DNA of 52,325 bases from Catenaria anguillulae PL171 (Eukaryota > Blastocladiomycota > Blastocladiomycetes > Blastocladiales > Catenariaceae): assembly GCA_002102555.1 (NCBI GenBank), contig MCFL01000175.1, positions 1-52,325 of the forward strand, read 5' to 3'. The notes below the pieces were generated by a model. It made no database searches, was not told where the DNA came from, and saw only the letters and a program-made list of their open reading frames with translations. Made by a program: the position numbers and the translations under genes. Below are positions 10,001 to 20,331 of this stretch, one piece after another. How positions within the stretch are numbered: position 1 is the stretch's first letter; the number at the start of each line of letters is the position of its first letter.

Positions 10001-12785
10001 CAAGCAGTTGATGAGCCAGCAACAGCAACAGGCGATGCAGCAGCCGGGTGCAGCCGCCCCCATGATGGCTGCGTCCCAGGGACAGAGCGTGGCTTTTGTG
10101 CTGGTCGAGCAAGTGTCGCTGGTGCCAAGAGCCAACGAGCTGCATGTGCCCACATGCACAAAGTACGATCCACTTTTGAAGTCTTCAGGCTCATTGTGCG
10201 TTATCTTCAATCTAACCACGCCCTCTGGCTTCCCCTTGTAGTGCCCCAAACCACCTCCTCTCCTGGACGACCGTCTACGCTGCCAACAGCTTCGGCATCT
10301 ACCGCTTGACGCCTTTGCAATCGCACGTATTGCCGCTCTTTGTCCGCCCGCTCGTCCAATACTCGGAGCGCATCATCAACAAGGAAAAGATGCCGCATCT
10401 GGCGCTGGCCGTTGGCGAGGGGGGCACGGGCAAAACTTGGTCGTACTTGCTTGGGTGCATTGACTACATTGTGCGTGGAAGTCATTTCCAACGCGGCGGC
10501 CTTGTCTCGGGCCAGCAGCAGCACCATGGGTATCACCCGCAACAGCAACCGCAGCAGCACGGTGGGGGGTATTATCAGCAGGGATGGACAACGGGTGCAC
10601 CGACCACGGGGCCCTATGGTCCGGCAATGACGTTGCAGGAGCAGCATCAGATGTTGTTGAATGGCGGCGGGCCAGGTGCAGGGAGAGGAATGCAGCAGAT
10701 GCCGCACCAGCTCGGGTCGGGGCCAAAGGCGATTATCCTGTTGCCAACAAAGGAGGCCGTCATGAAGATGAAGAAATTGTTGGGCGATTTGGCGTCGGCC
10801 ATCACCAATTCGTGGCTCAAGAGCCAGGTATGTGCTTCCTTTCTTGTGTCCAGGTCTTCGCGAAACTGAATCTCGTCCAATTCAAGCCGCAGGACATTAT
10901 CGGGACCAACCACCGCCAACGCCCGCAGCGACTTGTCTCGTACCTGGCCATTGTCGGCAACATCCTCAAAGCCCGCCTTGCTAAACAACTCAACGATCAC
11001 GACATTGTGGTTGCTACACCGTCGTCGCTCGCCGAGCTCGTAGAAACTCGCAATTTGCGCCTCGATAGCGTCAAATACCTCATTATCGATGAAATCACAC
11101 GCGTGCATGAGCATGCCAGTGTGCAGCAACTGACCAACGACGTATGCACAATCGTGTCGCACCTGCCCGTGTCAACAAAGTCGCACTCGATCAAGATTGT
11201 CTTGTTTTCGCGCCATTGGAACACCAATGTGCAGTACTTGACAGAGCGCATTGCGGCCGTGTTTCAGGTTGTGCCGCCGACGGCGCCCCAGCACGCACCG
11301 AGCCCCATGTTGATTCCGCCGAGTTTAGCGGCGGCGGCCACTGTCAATTCGGGCGCGCCTTTGTCGCCCGTTCCTGGGTCGCCGATTCCCTCTGGCCATC
11401 AGGGCAGTGGTGGCGAGCCAAGCACGCCACCGCAACCTGCGCCGTGCGAGTCGTACCTCAAGATTGTCGTGTGCCCAAAGGCATTCCCGCACACCATTTT
11501 CCCACGGCCTTGCCTGATTCCATTTGCGCACCATGTGCTCCGTCCCCTGGCACACATTCCGCACCATTTCCTTGCCGTGGATGCCAGTGTATCGTCGGCC
11601 CGGTTGGACGTCTTGCTGGCTGTGGTGCAGGGCAAGCAGCAGTACGACTCGCCCGCTGTGCCATTGCCGCCGCCGTTGGGGGCCGGAAATCATCACGAAC
11701 GTGCAGGGACGCCAACGTCGCCCCAGCACCCAGGCTCGGCAAGCAACGGGTCGTCGACACCGCCCTTGTCGGCAGCTGCGTCGCCGCAGGTCCAAGGGTC
11801 CTCTAACCAGCAACAGCACCACCACCACAACCACGTGCGTCCGCGTGGGTTTATTGTCATGACCAACTCGAGGCAAGAGGCCGTGGATTTGCACGCGCAG
11901 TTGCAGCAGTCGATTGTCGGATCCGTGTCGCATTTGGTCATGCCCGAGACGCTCGAGACCACGTTGGCAACGGTGCGCAGCATGGGCTTACATGCGCGGA
12001 TCAATGCGTTCCATCAGTGGCAAAAGGCCATCGGCGGTGGAGGGTCTGGGCGGGCCGGATCGTCGACGCCGCCCATGAGCGCAGCGGCCTCGCCCGCCAT
12101 TGGATCTCTGGGCGAGACCAGAGCCGCCGTCGCCGCCAGCGTGCCTGCCTCGCCAAATGTCGGACCTAGATCTCCAGTGCTTGGCCCAGATTCTCAGCTT
12201 CAGCAGCAGCAACAGTCGGCTGCATTTGACCTCAACGACCCTTTCCTCATTCTCGTCACGGTGCGCCCCGACGCGCAAAGCGGCAGCTGGATGCTAGATC
12301 TCAAGGCCATCAGCCAGGACCTGTCGTACACGATGGTCAACTTTGCATGCCCGTTGACAATCGACGATTACTACCTATCTCTCTTGACGCACGTGTCACC
12401 CAATGTGTCTCATGGCGTCGATGGCGCCGTCAAGATGACTTTGGCGCCGAATCGCGTTCCGTTGCGCACTTTGCCGCAGGCACTGGTGACCTTGTACGCC
12501 GCCGACTCGCCAGTCACTCGTACTGGCGCAGAGTCTGGACCAGCGGGAGTGGGTGCCGGGAACTCGGCATCTGGTGCGCTTGGTTTGACTCCCATCCCTT
12601 CCGCAGAGAGTTATGGTGGTGACGGAAATGCAAACGCGAGCAGCGAGTTTGCCGGGCCAGTGACTGGACCCATGGCCGTCGGCGAGTACATGCCGACCAC
12701 GGAGGCAGATCGCGTGGCATTGTTTCGGTCTGTCGCAAGTGCGATTGCACAGAGCCGTTCGGGTGTGACCGTAACTGCATCGTGA
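7062..12785 (+). CDS. Degenerate DEAD-box protein with long Gln/His/Ser/Pro-rich N-terminus
   Basis: Three exons, 7062-10195, 10242-10827 and 10854-12785, give 1,883 residues. ATG at 7062 is chosen because the upstream frame has no ATG. Residues 1 to ~950 are low complexity, rich in Gln, His, Ser and Pro. A Q-motif-like region (GIYRLTPLQSHVLP) precedes a Walker A motif (GEGGTGKT, about 1103-1110). Later elements match motif Ia (LLPTKEA), Ib (ATPSS) and motif II (IIDEIT, near 1319). Motif III SAT is replaced by FSRHW. In the second RecA-like lobe, motif IV is recognisable (GFIVMTNSRQE, near 1572), but the HRIGR-type motif VI is replaced by LSLLTHV near 1748, so the arginine fingers are missing. 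Low-complexity inserts interrupt both lobes. Family knowledge says such losses abolish ATP hydrolysis. I infer an RNA-granule or scaffold role. Confidence 0.8.
8367..8414 (+). repeat. CAG/CAA repeat coding for polyglutamine
   Basis: A mixed CAG/CAA tract with one CAT encodes a polyglutamine run in the N-terminal half of the pseudo-DEAD-box protein. Smaller Gln and His runs flank it. Confidence 0.8.
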
Positions 12786-13682
12786 GGACAGTTTGTTTCC
12801 CCATCTTTGCTACCTGATTACATGTGCAGGCAGGGCTTGCCTTGTTTCTCATTCCCGATTTCATCTTCCAGCAGCCATTGTCTTCTCCGTTTTTTTTTTT
12901 CTTTTTTTCTTTTCTCGAGCTTGATTTCGCAAACCCTTCTTGCACGAAAATGCAACCTTTTTCCCTCCCTTCATCCGCGACAACTCAAAACCGCTCTGTA
13001 TTGATCCATCTCACCATCATGTCTTGTTTTCCATTCGTTTATTTTCGTCCCCTGATTCTTTTGCCTTTCTTCAGTTGTTTCTTCTCTCTCTCAATCGTGT
13101 GCTAGCTCTATTTTCCCTTCACATCCCTCTCACTCTCGCAAATCTTAATCGCACGGCTTATTACTTGTTTTCTGTCGCTCGATCTCTGAATTCCCCTCTC
13201 CCTCTCGTTCGTTTCGTTTCCGCCCGTGTATGTTTTGTATCGGAACCCTCCACATTTTGCAGCACCAACTCCTGTCATATTGCTCACAATCTTTTTGTTT
13301 GTTCTCATTTTGTCTGTCCCACCCCCTTACCCTGATCCACCCTCTTCTGATGTTGTTATTGTTCAAACCTACCTATCATACACATTCTTTTCTATGTCTC
13401 GATAGGTACATATATGTGTCGCGGTGTGCCGCCAGACTCGTCAAACATCAACGCACGTTACGTTGCGACGTCGAGTCCGGTCCAGTCCACTACCTCGCCA
13501 GCATGTGTGCAAACCGTGGCTGGCAAACTGTTAAGTGCCCTGTCCATCACGCACTCTCTGGCCTTGGGAAAGTAAGGCACGTGGACCGAACAAGCACGGG
13601 AACTACATTCAAGATGTATAGTTCCCTTGGAACAAGTCTACCGTGACACGATGTTCATAACCAACGTAAATCCAATGCGCAC
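12786..13682. other. T-rich region between two convergent genes
   Basis: This region between the 3' ends of a plus-strand and a minus-strand gene is strongly T/C-rich on the plus strand, with runs such as TTTTTTTTTT near 12890. It is most likely 3' untranslated sequence and terminator. The small open frames (for example 12940-13335) have a T/C-driven composition and are not credible genes. Confidence 0.5.
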
Positions 13683-16080
13683 TCAGGCCAGAGCAGAGGG
13701 CTGCTTGACGGCCTCGTTTGCCGCTACCGCCATTGTGGCCTTCTCCCCACTCCGCACGAACCACAGCTGCATCCCCCTTGCATCCATCCTCACAGTCAAC
13801 TTTGCATCGGCGCCATCCTTCAGGAACGGCGGCATTGGCCGCGACAAGTACGTATGCGGCGGCAAGCACGTAATGTTGCTCGCCTCGACGATTTCTTCCA
13901 GTACACTGTAGCACTCGTCCACATATCGCTTGGGACCACACATGACGAAATGCGTGCTTGCCGGGTCGCACCGCGTCATGAGCGTCTTTTGAATATACTC
14001 GGGCGTCATGCTCCCGAGTGTGATGTTGGGAATTCGATTGGTTGGCGGCAGCGAGTCTGTGCGATAATGCACTTGGAATTGCGAGGGATATGCACTGCTG
14101 ATCGAGTCAAACATGTTGCGACCGGTAATGGAGGCATAGTCGCTTTCAGCACAGAGGACCGTGAGGCGCGGGCAATTGCCGACCCACGGCGTAATGGACG
14201 TCAACGGCGCCTGGATCGGTTGGCGTTCGTGCAGCGTGCCCGGAGCTGTGATGGTCACTTGGCCAGGTTCATTGGATGAGCGATGCACAAGCACTGGTGT
14301 GCCAGGCTGTAAGGTCCCAACGGGGCGGTGCAGGGAGCCTGGGAAGTGCGAATTGAGGAACATCCACGAGGCAAATTGCAGAGCTGCCACGGAGCCGCTG
14401 CCGGCACACAGCATGACAACATGGTCCCAGCATCCATTGCTGCAGGGAAGCGGGCGTTCAGGATTGATCAAAGGGGTCCCAAATGGTCCTCGGACTTGCA
14501 CTTGTGGGTATTCGGATTGCGAAAGCCGTTGCAGCAGGTAAGACATGGCTCCATTGGTGACCAGTTTGACGGTGATGTCGAATCGCGACATGGAACCACT
14601 TATCGGCGTGTAGTATCTCGAAATCCAACCCGACGATGGGATCCGCTCATGCGTTTGTGGGTTACTGGTCGCAAGTCGTCTCATGGCCGACTTTGACACT
14701 CGCATCCGTATCTCAATCACATGACCGGGCAAAAAGAAGGCCGGAGCTCCCGCCCCGCTCGGATACAGCTCGGCCAACCCAATCAAGAACGTTGCCCGAG
14801 TGGCTCCTGGCCCCGATGCCGACTCTTTGCGAACAAGCGCATACCGTCGGTATTCGAGCGGGTCAAATTGCCCTGGCAGCACTCCGGGGGATGGCTTGAT
14901 GTACCCAATAACCATGTTGCGCATCTTGTCGAGCGCTTGCGTCGAGTGCTCGCTCTCGCGACGCGAAGCAGAGATATGAAGCCATTCCTCTGCGGAAATG
15001 CCTGATGACATGACGGGCGGTGAGGGCATTGGGAACACGTCCCGAACAACGCTGGTGCCGATTGAGTCGAGCAGGATTGTTTGGCCTCCGGGATGAGTTG
15101 TGATCCATTGGCGAATGTCGATGATGGAGTTCCCAGGCCCAATGACCCAGCACTCGCCACTGGAACGAACGGCCGTGTCGAGATCGACCCACGACATGGA
15201 GGGTAGGGTTGGATTCTGGTTTGCATTGTGGCTCTGCTGGAGCTGGAGAGGTGTCTCTGCATTCGAGGAGCAGACCGACGCCGAAGTCTGGATTCCGGGA
15301 AGTGCTTGTGGATCCATCACCACCTTGTCTGCCACACTGGTTGCCGGTCGCGCGAGTGAAGATCTGTTCAACGTCGACATTTTGCGATAGGGATTGGGAG
15401 CGAGAAGTAAGGAAGAGCTAGTCGGCTCTGATGTTCCTGCATCGCTCATCTTGCCTCCTTGTAAGGTTTTGAGTTTGTGCTGGCGGGCGACGACCAGACG
15501 CTGGTGTCTCATGTATTCGAGCACACACATCGCGACCAGAAATCCAATGGTGGTAACCCAGAAGAAGAGCCACATTGGATGGGCCGGCTTTTCGTGAATG
15601 GGAGCCATGAGGTGAATTCCTTGCGGACTTGAAGATTGTAATGTAGCACAAACAAGCTCAATCAGCGACTCCCAAGCGTGGAAAAGAAAAACGGACAACG
15701 CGAACGTCGCACCTATTGAGGAGCGCAATTATGCAAACAAGCAGCCCAATTCTACCATGGATCCTGCGACCACGTTTACGTTGGTGCGGCAAGGGTGTCG
15801 AATCGGGAGTAACCCGCAGAAACAATTGACGAAACCCAGTGACGATTTGAACGGTCGTCAAGATAAACACGGGCCAGCCAAAGAGTTGTTGAAGGACGGA
15901 CATGGGTGCGTGTCCATTGAATACAATCATGGCCCCCGAAAGCAGGCAGACGATGCAGCCCAATAGCTGGAAGCATGCGTGGATCCAAATGCCGTTGGGT
16001 TGTGTGCGGCCCCAGTGTCGCATGTAAAGGGCTCCGAGGGGCATCCAGATGTTCCAGACAAAAAGCATAATGCTTCCATG
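13683..16080 (-). CDS. Cytochrome b561 - cytochrome b5 - flavin reductase fusion
   Basis: The N-terminal part (16080 to about 15722) is a b561-type membrane domain. It has HGSIMLFVWNIWMPLGALY after a GTGTAG acceptor, then helices with histidines in WIHACFQLLG, NGHAPM and RRIHGR, the expected four haem ligands. The second part (from 15728) ends that domain and then has a cytochrome b5 domain with the haem motif HPGG. A ferredoxin-reductase-like module follows: RYYTPIS for FAD, RGPFG, CAGSGSVAALQF for NAD(P)H, and FVMCGP near the C-terminus. The predicted role is transmembrane electron transfer from NAD(P)H through flavin and b5 to b561 haems, as in metal or ascorbate reduction. The two parts lie in different frames near 15722, explained by a 43-base intron or a one-base error. 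The true start and any N-terminal domain lie upstream and are unresolved. Confidence 0.8.
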
Positions 16081-16130
16081 CTACACGTAGTGGGCAAAGG
16101 AGTCGGAGCCACTCCATGGTTAGCTGTCAT

Positions 16131-17393
16131 GTCTAGCTTCTGAAGCCTTCAAGTCTTGTCAGTTCCCACAACGGATGAGGGGTTTAAATGCTCGGGCCGC
16201 TTTCAAAAGAATTCTGCATATGTACCACAGCGACAAAGGGCAGATTCCATATGTCACTAAGGCCCATGTAGTCCTCATTGCGTGTCATTGCAACTGGTTC
16301 TTGCTGTTGGATGGAGCCTCGGTCACTTAAACATTCAGACGTCAGCGTTGACGGGTGTTGAATTGGAGCTAAATCAGGTCAGGGTGGGTATTGCACGGGG
16401 TCTTCATGGTTGCCTGTGCAACACACACATGTAAAGAGTCCTTTGGTGCCCTTGAATTTGGTGTTTGGTCCGCGACTCCCGATCGTTGGCGATGCTGCGA
16501 ACAGCGTGTCGGCCAGCAATGTGCTGGTCACCGCCCTCCTCCGCGCCGTTGAGAAGCTGAAAGCAAACGCTGAAGCAAATGTAGGTATACCTAGTCATTT
16601 CTCCACGTGCGTACGCCGGGTGACTCAACGACATACTTTGTGTGTAAAGCATCCATAGCGCTTGTATAGCCAGGGTGGGTGTTCATGTTGGCCACGATCT
16701 GCCAGTGGGGCGTTGCAAGGTTTGGTTTGCAGGGTGCCTCACAGTTGGTCATGTGGCGGTCTGCGGCAAGGACGTCGACGATCCCCGGCCGGACCCACGA
16801 CCTCTTGTCTGACGGCACGGAGCGACAAATTTATGTATGGCGCCGTAATGTAATGACTCTAAGTGAACGGTTCCATCAATTTGTGAAGAAGTTGAGCGAG
16901 TCAGTCATGGCGAGAACTGAGAACTGAGAAGCTGGTGCCCTGAGCCACCCACAAAGCCTGAGCCTCGTTGGTTCACGTTTGGCTTCGGTGTGGGCGGCGA
17001 CCAACATTTGCAACCAATTTGGAATTTGTGTCCACAAACGCCATGGCAAAAATCGACCATGTATGTACTTGGTTGATGCCCTACAAAGCCGGCGCAATCA
17101 GTGAATTGAAACTGAGTGCATTCAGTCTGTCGATGCCAATACCATCTACTCATACATCCGTCGATGCATTGCTCTCGCCAACGCTGAGGCCACCGCCACG
17201 CCACCGCCTTGCCATTCCCCAACCCAGGCAAACAAACGCCCGCCCAACTTGATCTGCTTTGCTTACACTGCCCGCCCACGCACCGCTGGCCGCCCATTCT
17301 CTGTACTTCAGCATATTCATCACGGCTTGAAGTCCCGTCGTCCGATTTTCCAAGTGTCTTCTCATCGACCCCTCTTGCCCGTCATCTGCAACC
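16131..17393. other. 1.2-kb region with possible small gene fragments
   Basis: The plus frame at 16410-16580 reads like protein (for example VTALLRAVEKLKANAEAN) and ends at a GTAGGT donor-like site. A second protein-like stretch follows at about 16665-16808 (CKVWFAGCLTVGHVAVCGKD). The two do not join in phase with any acceptor I can see, and no start codon is clear. They may be exons of an uncharacterised gene or a decayed copy. The end next to 17394 is the likely promoter of the Spa2-like gene. Confidence 0.3.
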
Positions 17394-19711
17394 ATGAACG
17401 GCCCAGGTCCCAATTCTGGCTCTGGCCCTTCTGGCGCCACCGGCAATGCCGGCCCGTACTCGCACATTTCCATTAACGAGTTCCCCGCTGCCCCGCAATA
17501 CTACTTCGAGCTCCGACACTTTCTCGAGCACCATCAAGAACGCAGTATGTCGCCTACTCTACGGGAGCTCCCTACCAAAGCAAGTACTAAGTGATCTGTT
17601 GGGTCGACCAACCACTGATGCCCTTGCCTGCACCAAACTATTCAGATGCACAGTCCATCTCGCAACAGCGTCAGAATGCCCGCGACAAGCTCACTCGCTT
17701 GTCCAAGCTCCAATTCCAGGAGCTCTCGACCGATGTGTATGACGAAATGTCGCGACGCCAGTCCAATAATCCCGAAGAGCCCTTCCTCGCCGTTCGCGAC
17801 GATTTCCACCCGAAGCGCAACCAAGCTCGCCAAAAGCTTGCCACCTTACCCAAGAATCGCTTCAAGGACCTCGCGGCTGACGTCTTTTTCGAGCTGGAAG
17901 TTCGGTTCCCGGTCCTGCTTGAAGTGTCCCAGCGGATCGAGGCAGCAGCGGATCACGAGCAAGAGGTGCAAAGGCAGTTTATGCAGGATCAGCAGCAGAT
18001 TCAGCAACAGCAGCAACAACAACAACAGCAGCAGCAGCAGATGCACCCTCCCGCTCCCGCTCCCAAGCAGCCCATGAGTCCAAACAGGGGCGATTTTGCA
18101 CCCGACAATGCGTCCAACGCCGGAAGCATCAACTTTCAATCTCTGGATGCGCTCATGGCGGATCTGGGCAACCTCATGGTCAAGGATGTACGTTGATCGG
18201 TGGGAACGCCCTATGCACGTTTTCAGTTGTCGGTTCCATTGCTCACCGACTGGCCTCGTTGTATCAACGCACACAGCCTGGCTCCGGAAACCATTCTGCC
18301 AACGCCGACGCTTTGCGTGCCGAGTACGAGTCCAAGTACCAGTCCCTCACAAAGTCGATTTCTACCCTCGAGGGCAAGCTCCAGGTGCGCTCCTGCTCTT
18401 CTTCACTAATCCACGCATCATTGCCTTCCTCGCCAACGAGACTCACGATCACCGAAAAAAAAAACTTCAACACAGGCTGAACGTGAACAAAACAATGCCC
18501 TGCAAGACCGTCTCGAGGACCTCAGCCAATCCAATGCCGAACTTGAAAACGCCCTCCGCACAGCCCGCGACGACTACACGCGCCTCGACCAGGACTTCCG
18601 GTCGCAACAGCGCCTCGCCCAAGAAGTGCAGCAAGAGGCCGAACGCATTGTGAGCCAGCTAAAGGAAGCACGTGCCGAAAACGACCAGCTGCGTCAGGCA
18701 CATGACCGCGACCAGCAAGTCATTCGCGAGTTGCAAGCGCGCCTCCGTCAACTCGAAGAGCAAGGTGGTCGTTCCTCCACGTCGTTGGGCAATCGCGAGT
18801 CTGGAGCGCGCGGTGGTGCTGGTGACGTTGGTGCGATCGCCGAAGAGAAGCTCAATGCCTTCCGTGACGCTGTTGATGGATTGATTCGGTCGGCGGGATC
18901 CGACAACCGGACGGACGTGCTTGTGGCCATGAAGAACATTGTGTTTGCCTGCAAGACCATCACCGAGGACGTCGAGGCGCGCGAGGCGGATCCGTCGAGC
19001 TTGACAGTGCACCAGCGCGAGGATTTGGTCGCGTGCAAGACTCAGCTCACGGCCGCTTTGACGACGCTAATGACGGCTGCCAAGGCGCATGCTACGGGTG
19101 CCGGTGGGTACAACTCCGCCTCCGATTTGGAGAATGCTGCAGAAAACTTGTCAGACATTATTTACTCGATCGCCGACTTGATTGGTGTTCGCTCCGGAGG
19201 CGCCCAAGGGCCGGCCGATTCGTCGCAATCGGCTGGGTCTAACGGCCTGTACGCGTCGCCACCACAGTCTTCGCACAACAACACGAGCAACGGCCAAGGT
19301 CAGCAGCAGCAGCAGGCCATGGATCTCGACACCCTGCGTGGGTTCCTTGAGCAGCAAACCGACGCCATTGTGCAAGCAATCCAGTCGCTCCTCAACTCTA
19401 TGCGCACCAACTCGTTTGACAACGAGTTCCTCGATACAGTGCACCAGATTCACTCGGTCGTGTACTCGCTCAACGCCCAGTGCCGCGCGTCCTTTTCGCA
19501 GTACCCGGTCGCGCCACAGAGCGGACAGCCAATCCGTGGGCCCGGGTTTGACATTCTGGACAAGCTGTTGGCGAGCAACGACGAGCTGGCCCAGTATGCA
19601 GATCAGATTGTCCGGAATCCAGAGCTCAAGCCAAGCAAGCAGCGGTTGGCCAGTGCTAGTTATGAGGTGGCCAAGTTTACCAAAGAGTTGGTTGGTTTGC
19701 TTGAGGGATAG
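17394..19711 (+). CDS. SPA2: Spa2-like polarisome scaffold protein
   Basis: Four exons, 17394-17544, 17646-18187, 18277-18384 and 18476-19711, give 678 residues. Residues ~55-150 contain two Spa2-homology (GIT-like) repeats: ARDKLTRLSKLQFQELSTDV, then RQKLATLPKNRFKDLAADVF. A Gln-rich linker and a long coiled coil follow (exon 3 and the start of exon 4, for example LEDLSQSNAELENALRTARD). The C-terminal half is helical (KLNAFRDAVDGLIRSAG and CKTQLTAALTTLMTAA), like the conserved C-terminal region of Spa2. Spa2 anchors polarisome components and MAP kinase factors at sites of polar growth, and the same repeats occur in animal GIT proteins. There is no Arf-GAP zinc finger, which favours Spa2 over GIT. 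All junctions keep the frame. Confidence 0.85.
17989..18040 (+). repeat. CAG/CAA polyglutamine tract in SPA2
   Basis: Consecutive CAG and CAA codons, broken once by ATT, code for a polyglutamine linker between the Spa2-homology repeats and the coiled coil. Confidence 0.8.
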
Positions 19712-20331
19712 TAGCCCCACTTTTCTTTATGTTTGCTCTGTTCATTGGCTGTCTTGCTTTTCCTCTCTTTTCTCTTTTTCTTTCCATGTGTGTGTATGGC
19801 CCATGTGCTCCTTGCTCAACGCGACTCTGCCGCGCCGAGTCCAGTATTGCGGTATTCTTCCCTTTTCGTTTGTTTTTCCGTAGACTCATGTTCCCCCTTG
19901 TTGCTGCTTGCTCTCCCCGTTGATTTCACTCGCCCCGTTTGAGGTCGGCCTCGTACACTTCGTATCACTTTGAGTTCCGTGCTGCCGTTACTCTTTTCAC
20001 TTGCTACGTCATTCCTTCTCCTACCTCCCTCCCTTTTTGTGTGTGTGATATCACCTGCCGTCCCCCTCCTCTCTTCGCTTTTGCCTGATTCCTACCACAA
20101 CCTGTACATGCCAGGTCGACCATGCCGCCGTCTGCGCCGTCCTCGATCACATTTTTCTTGTTGCAGATGGTGGTTCCTTTACTTCTTTCATTGTGTCTTT
20201 CAACGGGAATAATACATGCAGCAACCTAGATTTTTGGACACACTTCGACGGCCTCACTGCTGGCTTTTTGTTCATGCATAGGTAGTGTTCATACCAAACA
20301 CCTCGACCCGATTCCCGCACCATCCATGCGA
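19712..20331. other. T/C-rich region between convergent genes
   Basis: This separates the 3' ends of the Spa2-like gene and the minus-strand RBR-like gene. It is pyrimidine-rich on the plus strand, like 12.8-13.7 kb, and probably holds both 3' untranslated regions. No gene is seen. Confidence 0.5.

Noticed and set aside
12786-13682. Small T/C-driven open frames (for example 12940-13335) as genes
   Set aside because: Their Phe/Leu/Ser/Cys composition follows from pyrimidine-rich 3' untranslated sequence, and no motif is present.
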